From contig NZ_CP107968.1 of NCBI RefSeq assembly GCF_036084755.1, positions 4,836,001-4,900,000 on the forward strand: a stretch of DNA of 64,000 nt. Direction: 5' to 3'. The DNA is from Streptomyces sp. NBC_00370. Lineage in GTDB: Bacteria > Actinomycetota > Actinomycetes > Streptomycetales > Streptomycetaceae. The number at the start of each line of letters is the position of its first letter. Positions within the stretch are counted from its first letter, which is position 1. Position numbers and translations under genes: made by a program. Shown here one piece after another: positions 42,668 to 53,240 of the stretch. The notes under the pieces were generated by a model. That model saw nothing but the letters and a program-made list of their open reading frames with translations, ran no database searches and was not told the origin of the DNA.

Positions 42668-43557
42668 CCCCCCTCGCACTCGCGCCCACCCGCGCCGATC
42701 TGCACCGGCTGCTGGCCGCCGCCGAAGGCCGCGGTCGTACGGCGGCGGTGTTCACCATGGGCGCGCTCCACGAGGGCCACGCCAGCCTGGTGCGCGCGGC
42801 GCGCGAAGCCGTCGGGCCCGCCGGGTTCGTGATCGTCACCGTCTTCGTGAACCCTCTCCAGTTCGGCGCGGGCGAAGACCTCGACCGCTACCCGCGGACC
42901 CTCGAAGCCGACCTGAAGACCGTGGAGGCGGCGGGCGCCGACGCCGTGTTCGCCCCGCCGGTCGACGAGGTCTACCCGGGCGGCGCCCCGCAGATCACCG
43001 TCGCCGCCGGGCCCATGGGGGAGCGCTACGAAGGCGCGTCACGCCCCGGGCACTTCGACGGCATGCTCACCGTCGTCGCCAAACTGCTCCATCTCACCGC
43101 GCCCGACGTGGTGTTCTTCGGCGCGAAGGACGCCCAGCAGGTCGCGCTGGTACGGCGGATGGTCGCCGATCTGAACTTCCCCGTCGAGGTCGTCGCCGCC
43201 CCGACGGTCCGTCAGGACGACGGGCTGGCCCTGTCCAGCCGTAACCGCTACCTGTCCGACGCCGAGCGGCGGACCGCACTCGCGCTCTCCCGGGCCCTGT
43301 TCGCGGGCCGCGACCGGCTCGCGGCGGCGGAGCCGGCAGGACCCGACGCCGTACGGGCCGCCGCCCGCGCCGTCCTCGACGAGGCGGCGGGCGCCGAACC
43401 GCCCCTGGACCTCGACTATCTGGCCTTGGTCGACCCGGCCGACTTCACCGAGGCCGCCGAAGGCCACACGGGCGAGGCGATCCTCGCCGTGGCGGCGAAA
43501 GTCGGCACCACCCGGCTGATCGACAACATCAGCCTGACCTTCGGAGCCCGCACGTGA
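42664..43557 (+). CDS. panC: Pantothenate synthetase (pantoate-beta-alanine ligase)
   Basis: A 297-residue enzyme joining pantoate and beta-alanine with ATP. Signatures are TMGALHEGHASLV (HIGH-like, about 36-48), VFVNPLQFGAGEDL, and KDAQQVALVRRMV, plus the KMSKS-like VRQDDGLALSSRN. ATG at 42664 overlaps the DUF2520 stop, and the stop overlaps nadB's GTG. panB and panD are not in this operon. Confidence 0.95.
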   Translation: MTPLALAPTRADLHRLLAAAEGRGRTAAVFTMGALHEGHASLVRAAREAVGPAGFVIVTVFVNPLQFGAGEDLDRYPRTLEADLKTVEAAGADAVFAPPVDEVYPGGAPQITVAAGPMGERYEGASRPGHFDGMLTVVAKLLHLTAPDVVFFGAKDAQQVALVRRMVADLNFPVEVVAAPTVRQDDGLALSSRNRYLSDAERRTALALSRALFAGRDRLAAAEPAGPDAVRAAARAVLDEAAGAEPPLDLDYLALVDPADFTEAAEGHTGEAILAVAAKVGTTRLIDNISLTFGART

Positions 43558-45320
43558 ACGGAATACGGCTGACAGCGCCCGCACCCGGATGGGCGGTCGA
43601 CGCGGACGTCGTCGTCGTGGGCTCCGGCGTCGCCGGACTCACCGCGGCCCTGCGCTGCACCGCCGCCGGACTGCGTACGGTCGTCGTCACCAAGGCCCGG
43701 CTGGACGACGGCTCCACCCGCTGGGCACAGGGCGGGATCGCCGCCGCGCTCGGCGAGGGCGACACCCCCGAGCAGCATCTGGACGACACGCTCGTCGCGG
43801 GCGCCGGCCTGTGCGACGAGGACGCCGTACGGACCCTCGTCACCGAAGGCCCAGCCGCCGTACGCAGGCTGATCGAGACCGGCGCCCACTTCGACCTGTC
43901 GGACGCAGGCGACCTCCAGTTGACCCGCGAAGGCGGCCACCACCGGCGCCGTATCGCCCACGCGGGCGGCGACGCGACGGGCGCCGAGGTCTCCCGCGCC
44001 CTGGTCGACGCGGTACGCGGCGCCGCGCTCACCACGGTCGAGAACGCCCTGGCGCTCGACCTGCTCACGGACGAGCAGGGCCGTACGTCGGGCGTGACCC
44101 TCCATGTCATGGGCGAGGGCCAGCACGACGGCGTGGGGGCCGTCCTCGCCCCCGCCGTGATCCTGGCGACCGGCGGCATGGGCCAGGTCTTCTCGGCCAC
44201 CACCAACCCCCCGGTCTCCACCGGCGACGGCGTCGCGCTCGCGCTGCGCGCAGGGGCCGAGGTCTCGGACCTGGAGTTCGTGCAGTTCCACCCGACGGTG
44301 CTGTTCCTGGGCGCGGGCGCGGAGGGCCAGCAGCCGCTGGTCTCCGAGGCGGTACGGGGCGAGGGCGCCCATCTCGTGGACGCCGACGGGGTGCGCTTCA
44401 TGCTCGACCAGCACGAACTGGCCGAGCTCGCGCCGCGCGACATCGTCGCCAAGGCGATCACGCGCAGGATGCTGGAGCAGGGCGCCGAGCACATGTACCT
44501 GGACGCGCGGCACTTCGGCGCCGAGATGTGGGAGACCCGCTTCCCCACGATCCTGGCGGCCTGCCGCGCGCACGGCATCGACCCGGTCACCGAACCGATC
44601 CCGGTGGCGCCCGCGGCCCACTACGCGTCCGGCGGCGTCCGCACCGACCTGCGCGGCCGTACGACGGTGCCGGGGCTGTACGCGTGCGGCGAGGTGGCGT
44701 GCACGGGCGTGCACGGCGCGAACAGGCTGGCGTCCAACTCGCTGCTGGAGGGACTGGTGTTCGCGGAGCGCATCGCGGCGGACATCACGGCGTCGTCCGA
44801 CGGGCACAGCTCACCTGAAGAGCGCCGCTCTTACACAGCAGACGTCACCGGTTCACCCGCCCCGCTGCCCCTCGTCGCCCCCGAGGCCCGGCTCGCCATC
44901 CAGCGGATCATGTCCGAGGGCGCGGGCGTCCTGCGCTCCGCCCGGAGTCTGGGCGCCGCCGCCGAGGCGCTGGAGGCCGTCCACCAGGACGTCCCGTACA
45001 CCGACGGCAAGGCGGCCGAGCCCGGTGTCGACTCCTGGGAGACGACCAACCTCCTCTGCGTCGCCCAGGTGCTGGTCGCCGCCGCCCAGCAGCGCGAGGA
45101 GACCCGTGGCTGCCACTGGCGCGAAGACCGGCCCGACCGGGACGACGCGCACTGGCGCCGGCACCTGGTCGTGCGCCTGACGTCCGATCAGGGCCGCGAC
45201 CAGAGCCAGGCCCAGGGGCTCGTGGTCACCCGTACCGAAGGATCCGGGTTCCCGCCCGTGTCACCCTCCGCCGCACCGTCCCCGTTCACCCTTCCCGCCG
45301 ACGTCCCCAGGGAGCCGTAA
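43554..45320 (+). CDS. nadB: L-aspartate oxidase
   Basis: A 588-residue flavoenzyme oxidising aspartate to iminoaspartate, the first step of de novo NAD synthesis. The FAD motif is VVVVGSGVAGLTAALR at about 18-33, then TRWAQGGIAAALGEGD, LEFVQFHPTVLF, and the active-site HYASGGVRTDLRGRT. A C-terminal extension after about residue 500 is variable. GTG at 43554 overlaps the panC stop (GTGA). nadC follows after 2 nt, but nadA is absent here. Confidence 0.95.
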   Translation: MNGIRLTAPAPGWAVDADVVVVGSGVAGLTAALRCTAAGLRTVVVTKARLDDGSTRWAQGGIAAALGEGDTPEQHLDDTLVAGAGLCDEDAVRTLVTEGPAAVRRLIETGAHFDLSDAGDLQLTREGGHHRRRIAHAGGDATGAEVSRALVDAVRGAALTTVENALALDLLTDEQGRTSGVTLHVMGEGQHDGVGAVLAPAVILATGGMGQVFSATTNPPVSTGDGVALALRAGAEVSDLEFVQFHPTVLFLGAGAEGQQPLVSEAVRGEGAHLVDADGVRFMLDQHELAELAPRDIVAKAITRRMLEQGAEHMYLDARHFGAEMWETRFPTILAACRAHGIDPVTEPIPVAPAAHYASGGVRTDLRGRTTVPGLYACGEVACTGVHGANRLASNSLLEGLVFAERIAADITASSDGHSSPEERRSYTADVTGSPAPLPLVAPEARLAIQRIMSEGAGVLRSARSLGAAAEALEAVHQDVPYTDGKAAEPGVDSWETTNLLCVAQVLVAAAQQREETRGCHWREDRPDRDDAHWRRHLVVRLTSDQGRDQSQAQGLVVTRTEGSGFPPVSPSAAPSPFTLPADVPREP

Positions 45321-45322
45321 CC

Positions 45323-46375
45323 GTGAGCACGCCCGAAGAAAATCAGCGTCCCGAGCCGGTGGCCGTACCGCTGATCCAGATCGGCGCCCCGGCCGCCTCG
45401 GCGTCCGCCGGTGCCTGCGGCGACGGCTGCGCCTGTTCCACCGGCGACGAGGGGTTCAGCCTCGACGACCTGGAGTGCGGCCTCGACCCCGCGCTCGCCC
45501 GGCTGCTCGCCGAGGCGGGCCTGGACCCCGTCCAGGTCGAGGACGTCGCGCACGTGGCCATCGAGGAAGACCTCGACCACGGCATCGACGTGACGACGGC
45601 GGCGACCGTCCCCGAGGACGCCGTGGCCACCGGCGACTTCACCGCGCGTGAGGCCGGCACCGTCGCCGGGCTGCACATCGCCGAGGCCGTGCTGTCCGTC
45701 GTCTGCTCCGACGAGTTCGAGGTGGAGCGGCACGCGGCCGACGGCGACCGGGTCGAGGCGGGCCAGAAGCTGCTCAGCGTCACCACCCGCACCCGCGACC
45801 TGCTCACCGCCGAGCGCAGCGCGCTCAACCTGCTGTGCCGGCTGTCCGGCATCGCGACCGCCACCCGCGCCTGGGCCGACGTGCTCGAAGGCAGCCACGC
45901 CAAGGTCCGCGACACCCGCAAGACGACGCCGGGGCTGCGCGCCCTGGAGAAGTTCGCGGTGCGCTGCGGCGGCGGGGTCAACCACCGGATGTCGCTCTCC
46001 GACGCCGCGCTCGTCAAGGACAACCACGTCGTCGCCGCCGGCGGGGTGGCGGAGGCGTTCAAGGCCGTCCGCGCGCAGTACCCGGACCTGGCGATCGAGG
46101 TCGAGGTCGACACGCTCCACCAGGTGCGCGAGGTGCTCGAAGCGGGCGCCGACCTGATCCTGCTGGACAACTTCACTCCGGAGGAGACGGCGGAGGCGGT
46201 GGCGATCGTCGACGGCCGGGCCTTCCTGGAGTCCTCGGGACGGCTCGCGCTGGAGAACGCCCGTGCCTACGCGGAGACCGGCGTCGACTATCTGTCGGTC
46301 GGCGCGCTCACCCACTCGTCCCCGATCCTCGACATCGGTCTCGACCTGTGTGAAGCGGACGGGACGACGAGCTGA
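45323..46375 (+). CDS. nadC: Nicotinate-nucleotide pyrophosphorylase with Cys-rich N-terminal extension
   Basis: A 350-residue quinolinate phosphoribosyltransferase making NaMN. The core begins at about residue 65. Motifs are RDTRKTTPGLRALEKFAV (about 194-211), CGGGVNHRMSLSDAALVKDNH, and LILLDNF. The first 60 residues are extra compared with E. coli NadC (297 residues) and hold a cysteine cluster, ACGDGCACSTGDEG. GTG at 45323, 2 nt after nadB. The stop overlaps coaX's ATG (TGATG). The extension is likely but not proven to be translated; its Cys residues could bind metal. Confidence 0.93.
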   Translation: MSTPEENQRPEPVAVPLIQIGAPAASASAGACGDGCACSTGDEGFSLDDLECGLDPALARLLAEAGLDPVQVEDVAHVAIEEDLDHGIDVTTAATVPEDAVATGDFTAREAGTVAGLHIAEAVLSVVCSDEFEVERHAADGDRVEAGQKLLSVTTRTRDLLTAERSALNLLCRLSGIATATRAWADVLEGSHAKVRDTRKTTPGLRALEKFAVRCGGGVNHRMSLSDAALVKDNHVVAAGGVAEAFKAVRAQYPDLAIEVEVDTLHQVREVLEAGADLILLDNFTPEETAEAVAIVDGRAFLESSGRLALENARAYAETGVDYLSVGALTHSSPILDIGLDLCEADGTTS

Positions 46376-47172
46376 TGCTGCTCACCATCGACGTGGGCAA
46401 CACCCACACCGTGCTCGGTCTGTTCGACGGTGAGGAGATCGTCGAGCACTGGCGGATCTCCACCGACGCCCGCCGCACCGCCGACGAGCTGGCGGTGCTC
46501 CTCCAGGGCCTGATGTCCATGCACCCGCTGCTCGGCGACGACCTGGGCGACGGGGTCAGCGGTATCGCGATCTGCTCGACGGTCCCGTCCGTGCTGCACG
46601 AGCTGCGCGAGGTGACCCGCCGCTACTACGGCGACGTGCCCGCCGTCCTGGTCGAGCCCGGCATCAAGACGGGCGTGCCGATCCTGATGGACAACCCGAA
46701 GGAGGTCGGCGCCGACCGCATCATCAACGCGGTCGCCGCCGTCGATCTGTACGGCGGTCCCGCGATCGTCGTCGACTTCGGTACGGCGACGACGTTCGAC
46801 GCGGTCAGCGCCCGCGGCGAGTACGCGGGCGGTGTCATCGCGCCCGGCATCGAGATCTCCGTCGAGGCGCTCGGCGTCAGGGGCGCCCAGCTCCGCAAGA
46901 TCGAGCTGGCCAGGCCGCGCAGCGTGATCGGCAAGAACACCGTCGAGGCGATGCAGTCCGGCATCCTGTACGGCTTCGCCGGGCAGGTCGACGGGGTGGT
47001 CGCGCGGATGGCGCGCGAGCTGGCCGACGACCCCGACGAGGTCACGGTCATCGCGACGGGCGGGCTGGCCCCGATGGTGCTGGGCGAGGCCTCGGTGATC
47101 GACGAGCACGAGCCGTGGCTGACCCTGATCGGGCTGCGCCTGGTGTACGAGAGGAACGTCGCCCGGATGTGA
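46375..47172 (+). CDS. coaX: Type III pantothenate kinase
   Basis: A 265-residue ASKHA-fold kinase committing pantothenate to CoA synthesis. Marks are the N-terminal phosphate loop TIDVGNTHTVLGLFDG, GADRIINAVAA and VVDFGTATTFDAV, and the C-terminal VIATGGLAPM. It is the last gene of the unit; its position after panC, nadB and nadC makes the operon a combined CoA/NAD unit. A possible hairpin terminator follows. Confidence 0.94.
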   Translation: MLLTIDVGNTHTVLGLFDGEEIVEHWRISTDARRTADELAVLLQGLMSMHPLLGDDLGDGVSGIAICSTVPSVLHELREVTRRYYGDVPAVLVEPGIKTGVPILMDNPKEVGADRIINAVAAVDLYGGPAIVVDFGTATTFDAVSARGEYAGGVIAPGIEISVEALGVRGAQLRKIELARPRSVIGKNTVEAMQSGILYGFAGQVDGVVARMARELADDPDEVTVIATGGLAPMVLGEASVIDEHEPWLTLIGLRLVYERNVARM

Positions 47173-47176
47173 GCGG

Positions 47177-47238
47177 GGTGGGCGCTGTGCGAGCCGGGGG
47201 CCGGTGCGAACCGGGAGCCTGTGCGAGCCGCGCCCACC
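47177..47238 (+). terminator. Nested hairpin after coaX
   Basis: GGTGGGCGC (47177-47185) pairs with GCGCCCACC (47230-47238) around an inner CCGGT-GCGA-ACCGG hairpin with a GNRA-type loop. It lies just after the cofactor operon. There is no T tract. Confidence 0.5.
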
Positions 47239-47286
47239 AATGAACGTTAAACGGATTTTGTCCGGTTCGGTGCGTAAGGTCGCCGC

Positions 47287-47847
47287 ATGCCCACGCCATA
47301 CGGATTCCGCGGCGGCATGGCGTTCGGCGCTGACGAGCTGCGTGTGCTCCGACGCGCCCTCGCTGTCGCCCTCGACCCCGCCCCGCTTCCTGACGACGCC
47401 GTACGGGACTGTCTGACGCTCGCCAGGTCCGTCGACGAGGCGGACCAGGAGGCAGGCCGGCTGCGCGCGTTCCTCGTCGCCGACCTCGCGAGGTACCGCG
47501 CCGCCCTGCCCGGCTCGCTCAGCGGCTATCTGGAACTGCTTCAGGACGCGCTGGCCGTCGGCTACCAGGCCCGGCCCGACGACCTCGCGGCGCTGCGCGC
47601 CCTGCGCGGCAACCCCGCGGCCGCCGCACTGCTGGAGCGGTGCCGCGCCGCCCGGGTGCTGACGCTCGTCGGGGCGGCCGAAGGGCCGCACAAGCCCGAG
47701 CAGCCCGAGCCGAAGGAACCGAACCGGCCGGACGGGCCGAAGCCGGGGGAGCGCCCCGCGCCCGGCCGTCCGATGCCCAAGCCGTCCGAGGTCTTCCCGC
47801 CACGCCGCCGTCCGGCGCCCCCGCCGGAGGAACTGGCCGCGGGGTAG
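47287..47847 (+). CDS. Conserved hypothetical protein
   Basis: A 186-residue protein I recognise only as a streptomycete conserved hypothetical. Residues 1-130 are helical (FGADELRVLRRALAVAL, ARSVDEADQEAGRLRAFLVADLARYR). Residues 135-186 are a Pro/Lys-rich disordered tail (KPEQPEPKEPNRPDGPKPGE). No signal peptide or membrane segment. It precedes the small membrane protein by 14 bp, so the two are probably cotranscribed. Confidence 0.7.
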   Translation: MPTPYGFRGGMAFGADELRVLRRALAVALDPAPLPDDAVRDCLTLARSVDEADQEAGRLRAFLVADLARYRAALPGSLSGYLELLQDALAVGYQARPDDLAALRALRGNPAAAALLERCRAARVLTLVGAAEGPHKPEQPEPKEPNRPDGPKPGERPAPGRPMPKPSEVFPPRRRPAPPPEELAAG

Positions 47848-47861
47848 CTAGTCTGGTCGGT

Positions 47862-48026
47862 ATGGACTATGTATCCGCGCTTGTGCCCCCCGTGGTGATG
47901 GCTACTTTCTTCATCTTCCTGGTCCGGACGATCGTCAAGAGCCAGGGCGGCCCGAACAAGGCGAAGGAAGACGCCGCGGTCGACGCGGCGATCGCACGCG
48001 CGGAAGCAGCCGCCCAGCAGAAGTGA
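47862..48026 (+). CDS. 54-residue single-pass membrane protein
   Basis: A very small gene, 54 residues: one hydrophobic helix at about 5-25 (VSALVPPVVMATFFIFLVR) and a charged amphipathic tail (KAKEDAAVDAAIARAEAAAQ). It is bounded by the preceding gene (14 bp) and by a near-perfect terminator 17 bp after its stop, which supports real expression. The two-part design, anchor plus charged helix, could let it tether a partner at the membrane. No family function is known to me. Confidence 0.7.
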   Translation: MDYVSALVPPVVMATFFIFLVRTIVKSQGGPNKAKEDAAVDAAIARAEAAAQQK

Positions 48027-48043
48027 GCCGCGGGCCGGCTCGG

Positions 48044-48078
48044 GGACGTACGACCGGCGCCGGTCGTACGTCCTTTTT
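48044..48078 (+). terminator. Strong rho-independent terminator
   Basis: A perfect 30-nt palindrome, GGACGTACGACCGGC and its complement, followed by TTTTT. It closes the unit containing the 54-residue membrane protein. Confidence 0.9.
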
Positions 48079-48144
48079 GTGCTGTCCGCGCCGTCTGTGC
48101 GGTGGATAACTGGCTATTCGGACATCTCGCACTAGGGTGACGGT

Positions 48145-48567
48145 GTGCCCCGTCAATTGGGAGACCTGGAAGACGCCGTCATGACTCGCGTCTGGCAATG
48201 GAACCGTCCGGTCACCGTCAGGGAAGTCCTCGAAGACCTTCAGCGGGAACGGTCCATCGCCTACACGACCGTCATGACCGTAATGGACAATCTCCATCAG
48301 AAGGGCTGGGTGCGCAGGGAAGTCGACGGCCGCGCCTATAGATATACGGCGGTCTCCACCCGCGCCGCCTACGCGGCGGCTCTCATGAACGAGGCATGGG
48401 GGAAGAGTGACAACCCCGCGGCCGCGCTAGTCGCCTTCTTCGGCATGATGTCGGCCGAGCAGCGCACGGCTCTGCAGGACGCCGTGCGTATGGTGCGCGT
48501 CGAACCGGAAGAGGATCCGGAAGCCGGGGACGAGCCCGCCGACGGGGGAGCGGACGCGGGGCGATAG
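48145..48567 (+). CDS. BlaI/MecI/CopY family transcriptional regulator
   Basis: A 140-residue winged-helix repressor. LGDLEDAVMTRVWQWNRPVTV, SIAYTTVMTVMDNLHQKGW and VDGRAYRYTAVSTR are the family's HTH and wing. The C-terminal helices of about 55 residues mediate dimerisation. BlaI relatives are cleaved by a BlaR1-type protease, but no such gene is adjacent. GTG at 48145. The GNAT gene follows after 10 bp, so the two may be one unit. Confidence 0.88.
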   Translation: MPRQLGDLEDAVMTRVWQWNRPVTVREVLEDLQRERSIAYTTVMTVMDNLHQKGWVRREVDGRAYRYTAVSTRAAYAAALMNEAWGKSDNPAAALVAFFGMMSAEQRTALQDAVRMVRVEPEEDPEAGDEPADGGADAGR

Positions 48568-48577
48568 CGTCCCGGTC

Positions 48578-49117
48578 ATGTCCTCAGTGCTTCCGCTTCC
48601 CAATGCCGCCGCAAATGCCGTCACCGTCCGGCGCGCCAGGACCAGGGATGTACCCGCTGTCCGCCGACTCGTCGACGCTTACGTGGGCGAAGGCATCCTC
48701 CTCGACAAAGCGCCGGTGACCCTTTACGAGGACATCCAGGAGTTCTGGGTGGCGGAACGCGACGAGGACGCGAGTGTCATCGGCTGCGGAGCCCTTCATG
48801 TGATGTGGGAAGACCTCGCGGAAGTGCGCACGCTGGCGGTGGATCCTGCGGTCAAGGGCCTCGGAGTGGGCCATCAACTGCTGGACAAGCTGCTGGAGAC
48901 GGCACGCTGGCTCGGAGTGCGCCGGGTATTCTGCCTCACCTTCGAAGTCGACTTCTTCGGCAAGCGCGGGTTCGTGGAGATCGGTGAGACACCTGTCGAC
49001 CGAGATGTCTACCGGGAGCTGCTGCGTTCCTATGACGAGGGTGTTGCCGAGTTCCTGGGTCTCGAACGAGTGAAGCCGAACACCTTGGGCAACAGTCGGA
49101 TGCTTCTGCACCTGTGA
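48578..49117 (+). CDS. argA: Short-form N-acetylglutamate synthase (GNAT)
   Basis: A 179-residue GNAT acetyltransferase of the actinobacterial short NAGS type (like M. tuberculosis Rv2747) that makes N-acetylglutamate for arginine synthesis. Marks are VRRARTRDVPAVRRLVDAYV, the VIGCGALHVMWEDLAEVRTLAVDP strand pair, the acetyl-CoA loop GLGVGHQLLDKL, and FGKRGFVEIGE. It has no N-terminal kinase-like domain. It is not beside other arg genes and follows the BlaI regulator by 10 bp. Confidence 0.82.
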   Translation: MSSVLPLPNAAANAVTVRRARTRDVPAVRRLVDAYVGEGILLDKAPVTLYEDIQEFWVAERDEDASVIGCGALHVMWEDLAEVRTLAVDPAVKGLGVGHQLLDKLLETARWLGVRRVFCLTFEVDFFGKRGFVEIGETPVDRDVYRELLRSYDEGVAEFLGLERVKPNTLGNSRMLLHL

Positions 49118-49260
49118 CAGCGGAACCTACGGGATCCCTATGTCCGAATCGCGCACGTTTCCCGTCTTCTTGCGCCTCTGAACCTCTGCCGAGGGTTTGT
49201 GTTTTTCGGAGAAAAGCGGTTTCCTTTCCGCGTACTGCATTTTCGATGAAAGGAAATCCG

Positions 49261-49596
49261 GTGGCACAGAAGGTTCAGGTCCTTCTTGTCGATGACCTCG
49301 ACGGCGGCGAGGCGGACGAGACCGTCACGTTCGCGCTCGACGGCAAGACCTACGAGATCGACCTCACGACTGCCAATGCGGACAAGCTCCGTGGGCTGCT
49401 CGATCCTTACACCAAGAGTGGCCGCCGTACCGGTGGCCGTGCGGCGGGTGGCCGCGGGAAGGGCCGCGTCGCCACCGGTGGGAACAAGGACACCGCGGAA
49501 ATCCGCAAGTGGGCCAAGGACAACGGCTACAGCGTGAACGACCGCGGCCGTGTTCCCGCCGAGATCCGCGAGGCTTACGAGAAGGCCAACGGCTGA
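49261..49596 (+). CDS. lsr2: Lsr2 nucleoid-associated xenogeneic silencer
   Basis: A 111-residue DNA-bridging protein silencing AT-rich DNA. The N-terminal dimerisation strand pair (QKVQVLLVDDLDGGEADETV) is followed by a Gly/Arg linker and the C-terminal AT-minor-groove domain with the NDRGRVPAEIREAY hook. GTG at 49261 has GAAAGGAAA 5 nt upstream. The 143-bp leader holds a small GCGG/CCGC hairpin just before the site. The last 22 bp overlap the convergent hypothetical gene. Confidence 0.92.
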   Translation: MAQKVQVLLVDDLDGGEADETVTFALDGKTYEIDLTTANADKLRGLLDPYTKSGRRTGGRAAGGRGKGRVATGGNKDTAEIRKWAKDNGYSVNDRGRVPAEIREAYEKANG

Positions 49597-50168
49597 CCAT
49601 TCGCACGAATATTTCCGCCGGAGAGCAGTCGGGCCCGGTGGCACTCCGTCGCCGCCGCGTCCACGAGTCGTACGAGATCGGGGGCACCCCCACCCCTGCC
49701 CCCGCTGCGAGCGCCGTCACCGAACGGCGCCAGGACCGGCAGTGCCGGTACCACCTCGCGTCCAGGCTCGGGGGGCCGCACCCATACGGCGGCCCCCTGC
49801 GCGGCGGCGTACGGCCACCGCGGCGGCGTGGGCGCCCGCATCAGCCCGCCGGCGCCCAGCGCCGTGAGACCCAGCTCGATGCCGCCCCACTCCAGCCAGC
49901 TGAGCAGTCCGGGCAGCTCCTCCGCGCTTCCCGCCGCCACCAGGAACCGCAGCAGCCGCCGGTCGCCGCTGAGCGCCACCGGGCCCGTGCGGCCGATTCT
50001 GCGCAGGACGGCCGCGCCCGCACCGGCCGGCATCTCCAGGACGTCGAAACTCAGCCCGGTTCTCAGCCGCAGCGGGGAGCCTTCCCGCGCCGCCCAGCCG
50101 AGTTCGTGCTCGTACCACCGCGCCGCGCCGTCGAGCGGGCCGCGCGGATGCGGGACTGTGGAGGCCAT
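49575..50168 (-). CDS. SCO3374-family hypothetical protein
   Basis: A 197-residue protein of a streptomycete family I know only by the name SCO3374 family. The N-terminus GPLDGAARWYEHELGWAARE resembles the start of the small DNA primase/polymerase-like proteins of actinobacteria, but I see no catalytic acids, so no activity is claimed. Later parts are Gly/Arg/Pro-rich. It overlaps the lsr2 3' end by 22 bp. It is divergent from clpC. Confidence 0.6.
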   Translation of the reverse strand: MASTVPHPRGPLDGAARWYEHELGWAAREGSPLRLRTGLSFDVLEMPAGAGAAVLRRIGRTGPVALSGDRRLLRFLVAAGSAEELPGLLSWLEWGGIELGLTALGAGGLMRAPTPPRWPYAAAQGAAVWVRPPEPGREVVPALPVLAPFGDGARSGGRGGGAPDLVRLVDAAATECHRARLLSGGNIRANGQPLAFS

Positions 50169-50619
50169 ACCCCCAGCAACTCCCGATCGCGGCGCGGAGT
50201 TACGCTGTGTCGGCGACCGTTCGCACTGAGTATCCGGTATTGGGGCGTGCGGGAGCATTCGGGAGTGCAATGGTGTTCGCCCGTAGCGGAGGGAAACCGT
50301 GCGCGCCGCATGGACTGTCCGTGCTTGCGGGTAAGACATTCCTAGTGGGGAGGGGCGACACGCTGTCCCGGGCGTCTCACGTTCGCCATCGGCGTAGTGA
50401 TGGTGAGGGTATGTGGCTGGCCTGGGGGAACATCGTCTCGCACCATCAGGTTGGAGCTGTTGTCAGCTGTTCGGGATGAACGTCCCTTGTCGTAGCGTGG
50501 GTGTTCCGGACGGATCCGGCAGTTGGAATGAGCGGTCCCCGCTTGCGGGACTAAGCTGCGGAAGGACAGGGAGGGGACCGACCCCTTTACTGCCTGACCG
50601 CTCTGAGGAGCGATTAACG
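50169..50619 (+). promoter_or_regulatory. clpC upstream region with a ClgR-like box
   Basis: This 451-bp gap before clpC contains GTTCGC-CCGTA-GCG at 50276-50289, matching the GTTCGC-N5-GCG motif known for the ClgR activator of clp genes. Other structures are short: a GGGA/TCCC dyad near 50476-50489 and an AGCTGTT-GTC-AGCTGTT direct repeat. I could not place -10 and -35 boxes. The region is otherwise featureless. Confidence 0.5.
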
Positions 50620-53145
<2,526 letters not shown>

Positions 53146-53169
53146 CGCTCGCTCCGAGCTGAACGACTG

Positions 53170-53211
53170 AAGGGGCTGCCCCGGACCGTACGGTCCGGGG
53201 CAGCCCCTTTT
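53170..53211 (+). terminator. Strong terminator after clpC
   Basis: An 18-bp perfect stem, AAGGGGCTGCCCCGGACC with its complement, around a GTAC loop, with a run of T at 53208-53211. It lies 25 bp after the clpC stop. Confidence 0.92.
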
Positions 53212-53240
53212 CCGCTGTGCCCAGGTGCCTCGCGGCGCGC

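Noticed and set aside
47204..47416. 70-residue open frame across the start of the hypothetical gene at 47287
   Set aside because: It is out of frame with a better supported gene and has no recognisable domain.
49118..49260. SigE-type promoter (GGAAC ... GTC) upstream of lsr2
   Set aside because: The GGAAC to GTC spacing is about 15 nt, short of what SigE promoters use, so no promoter is called.
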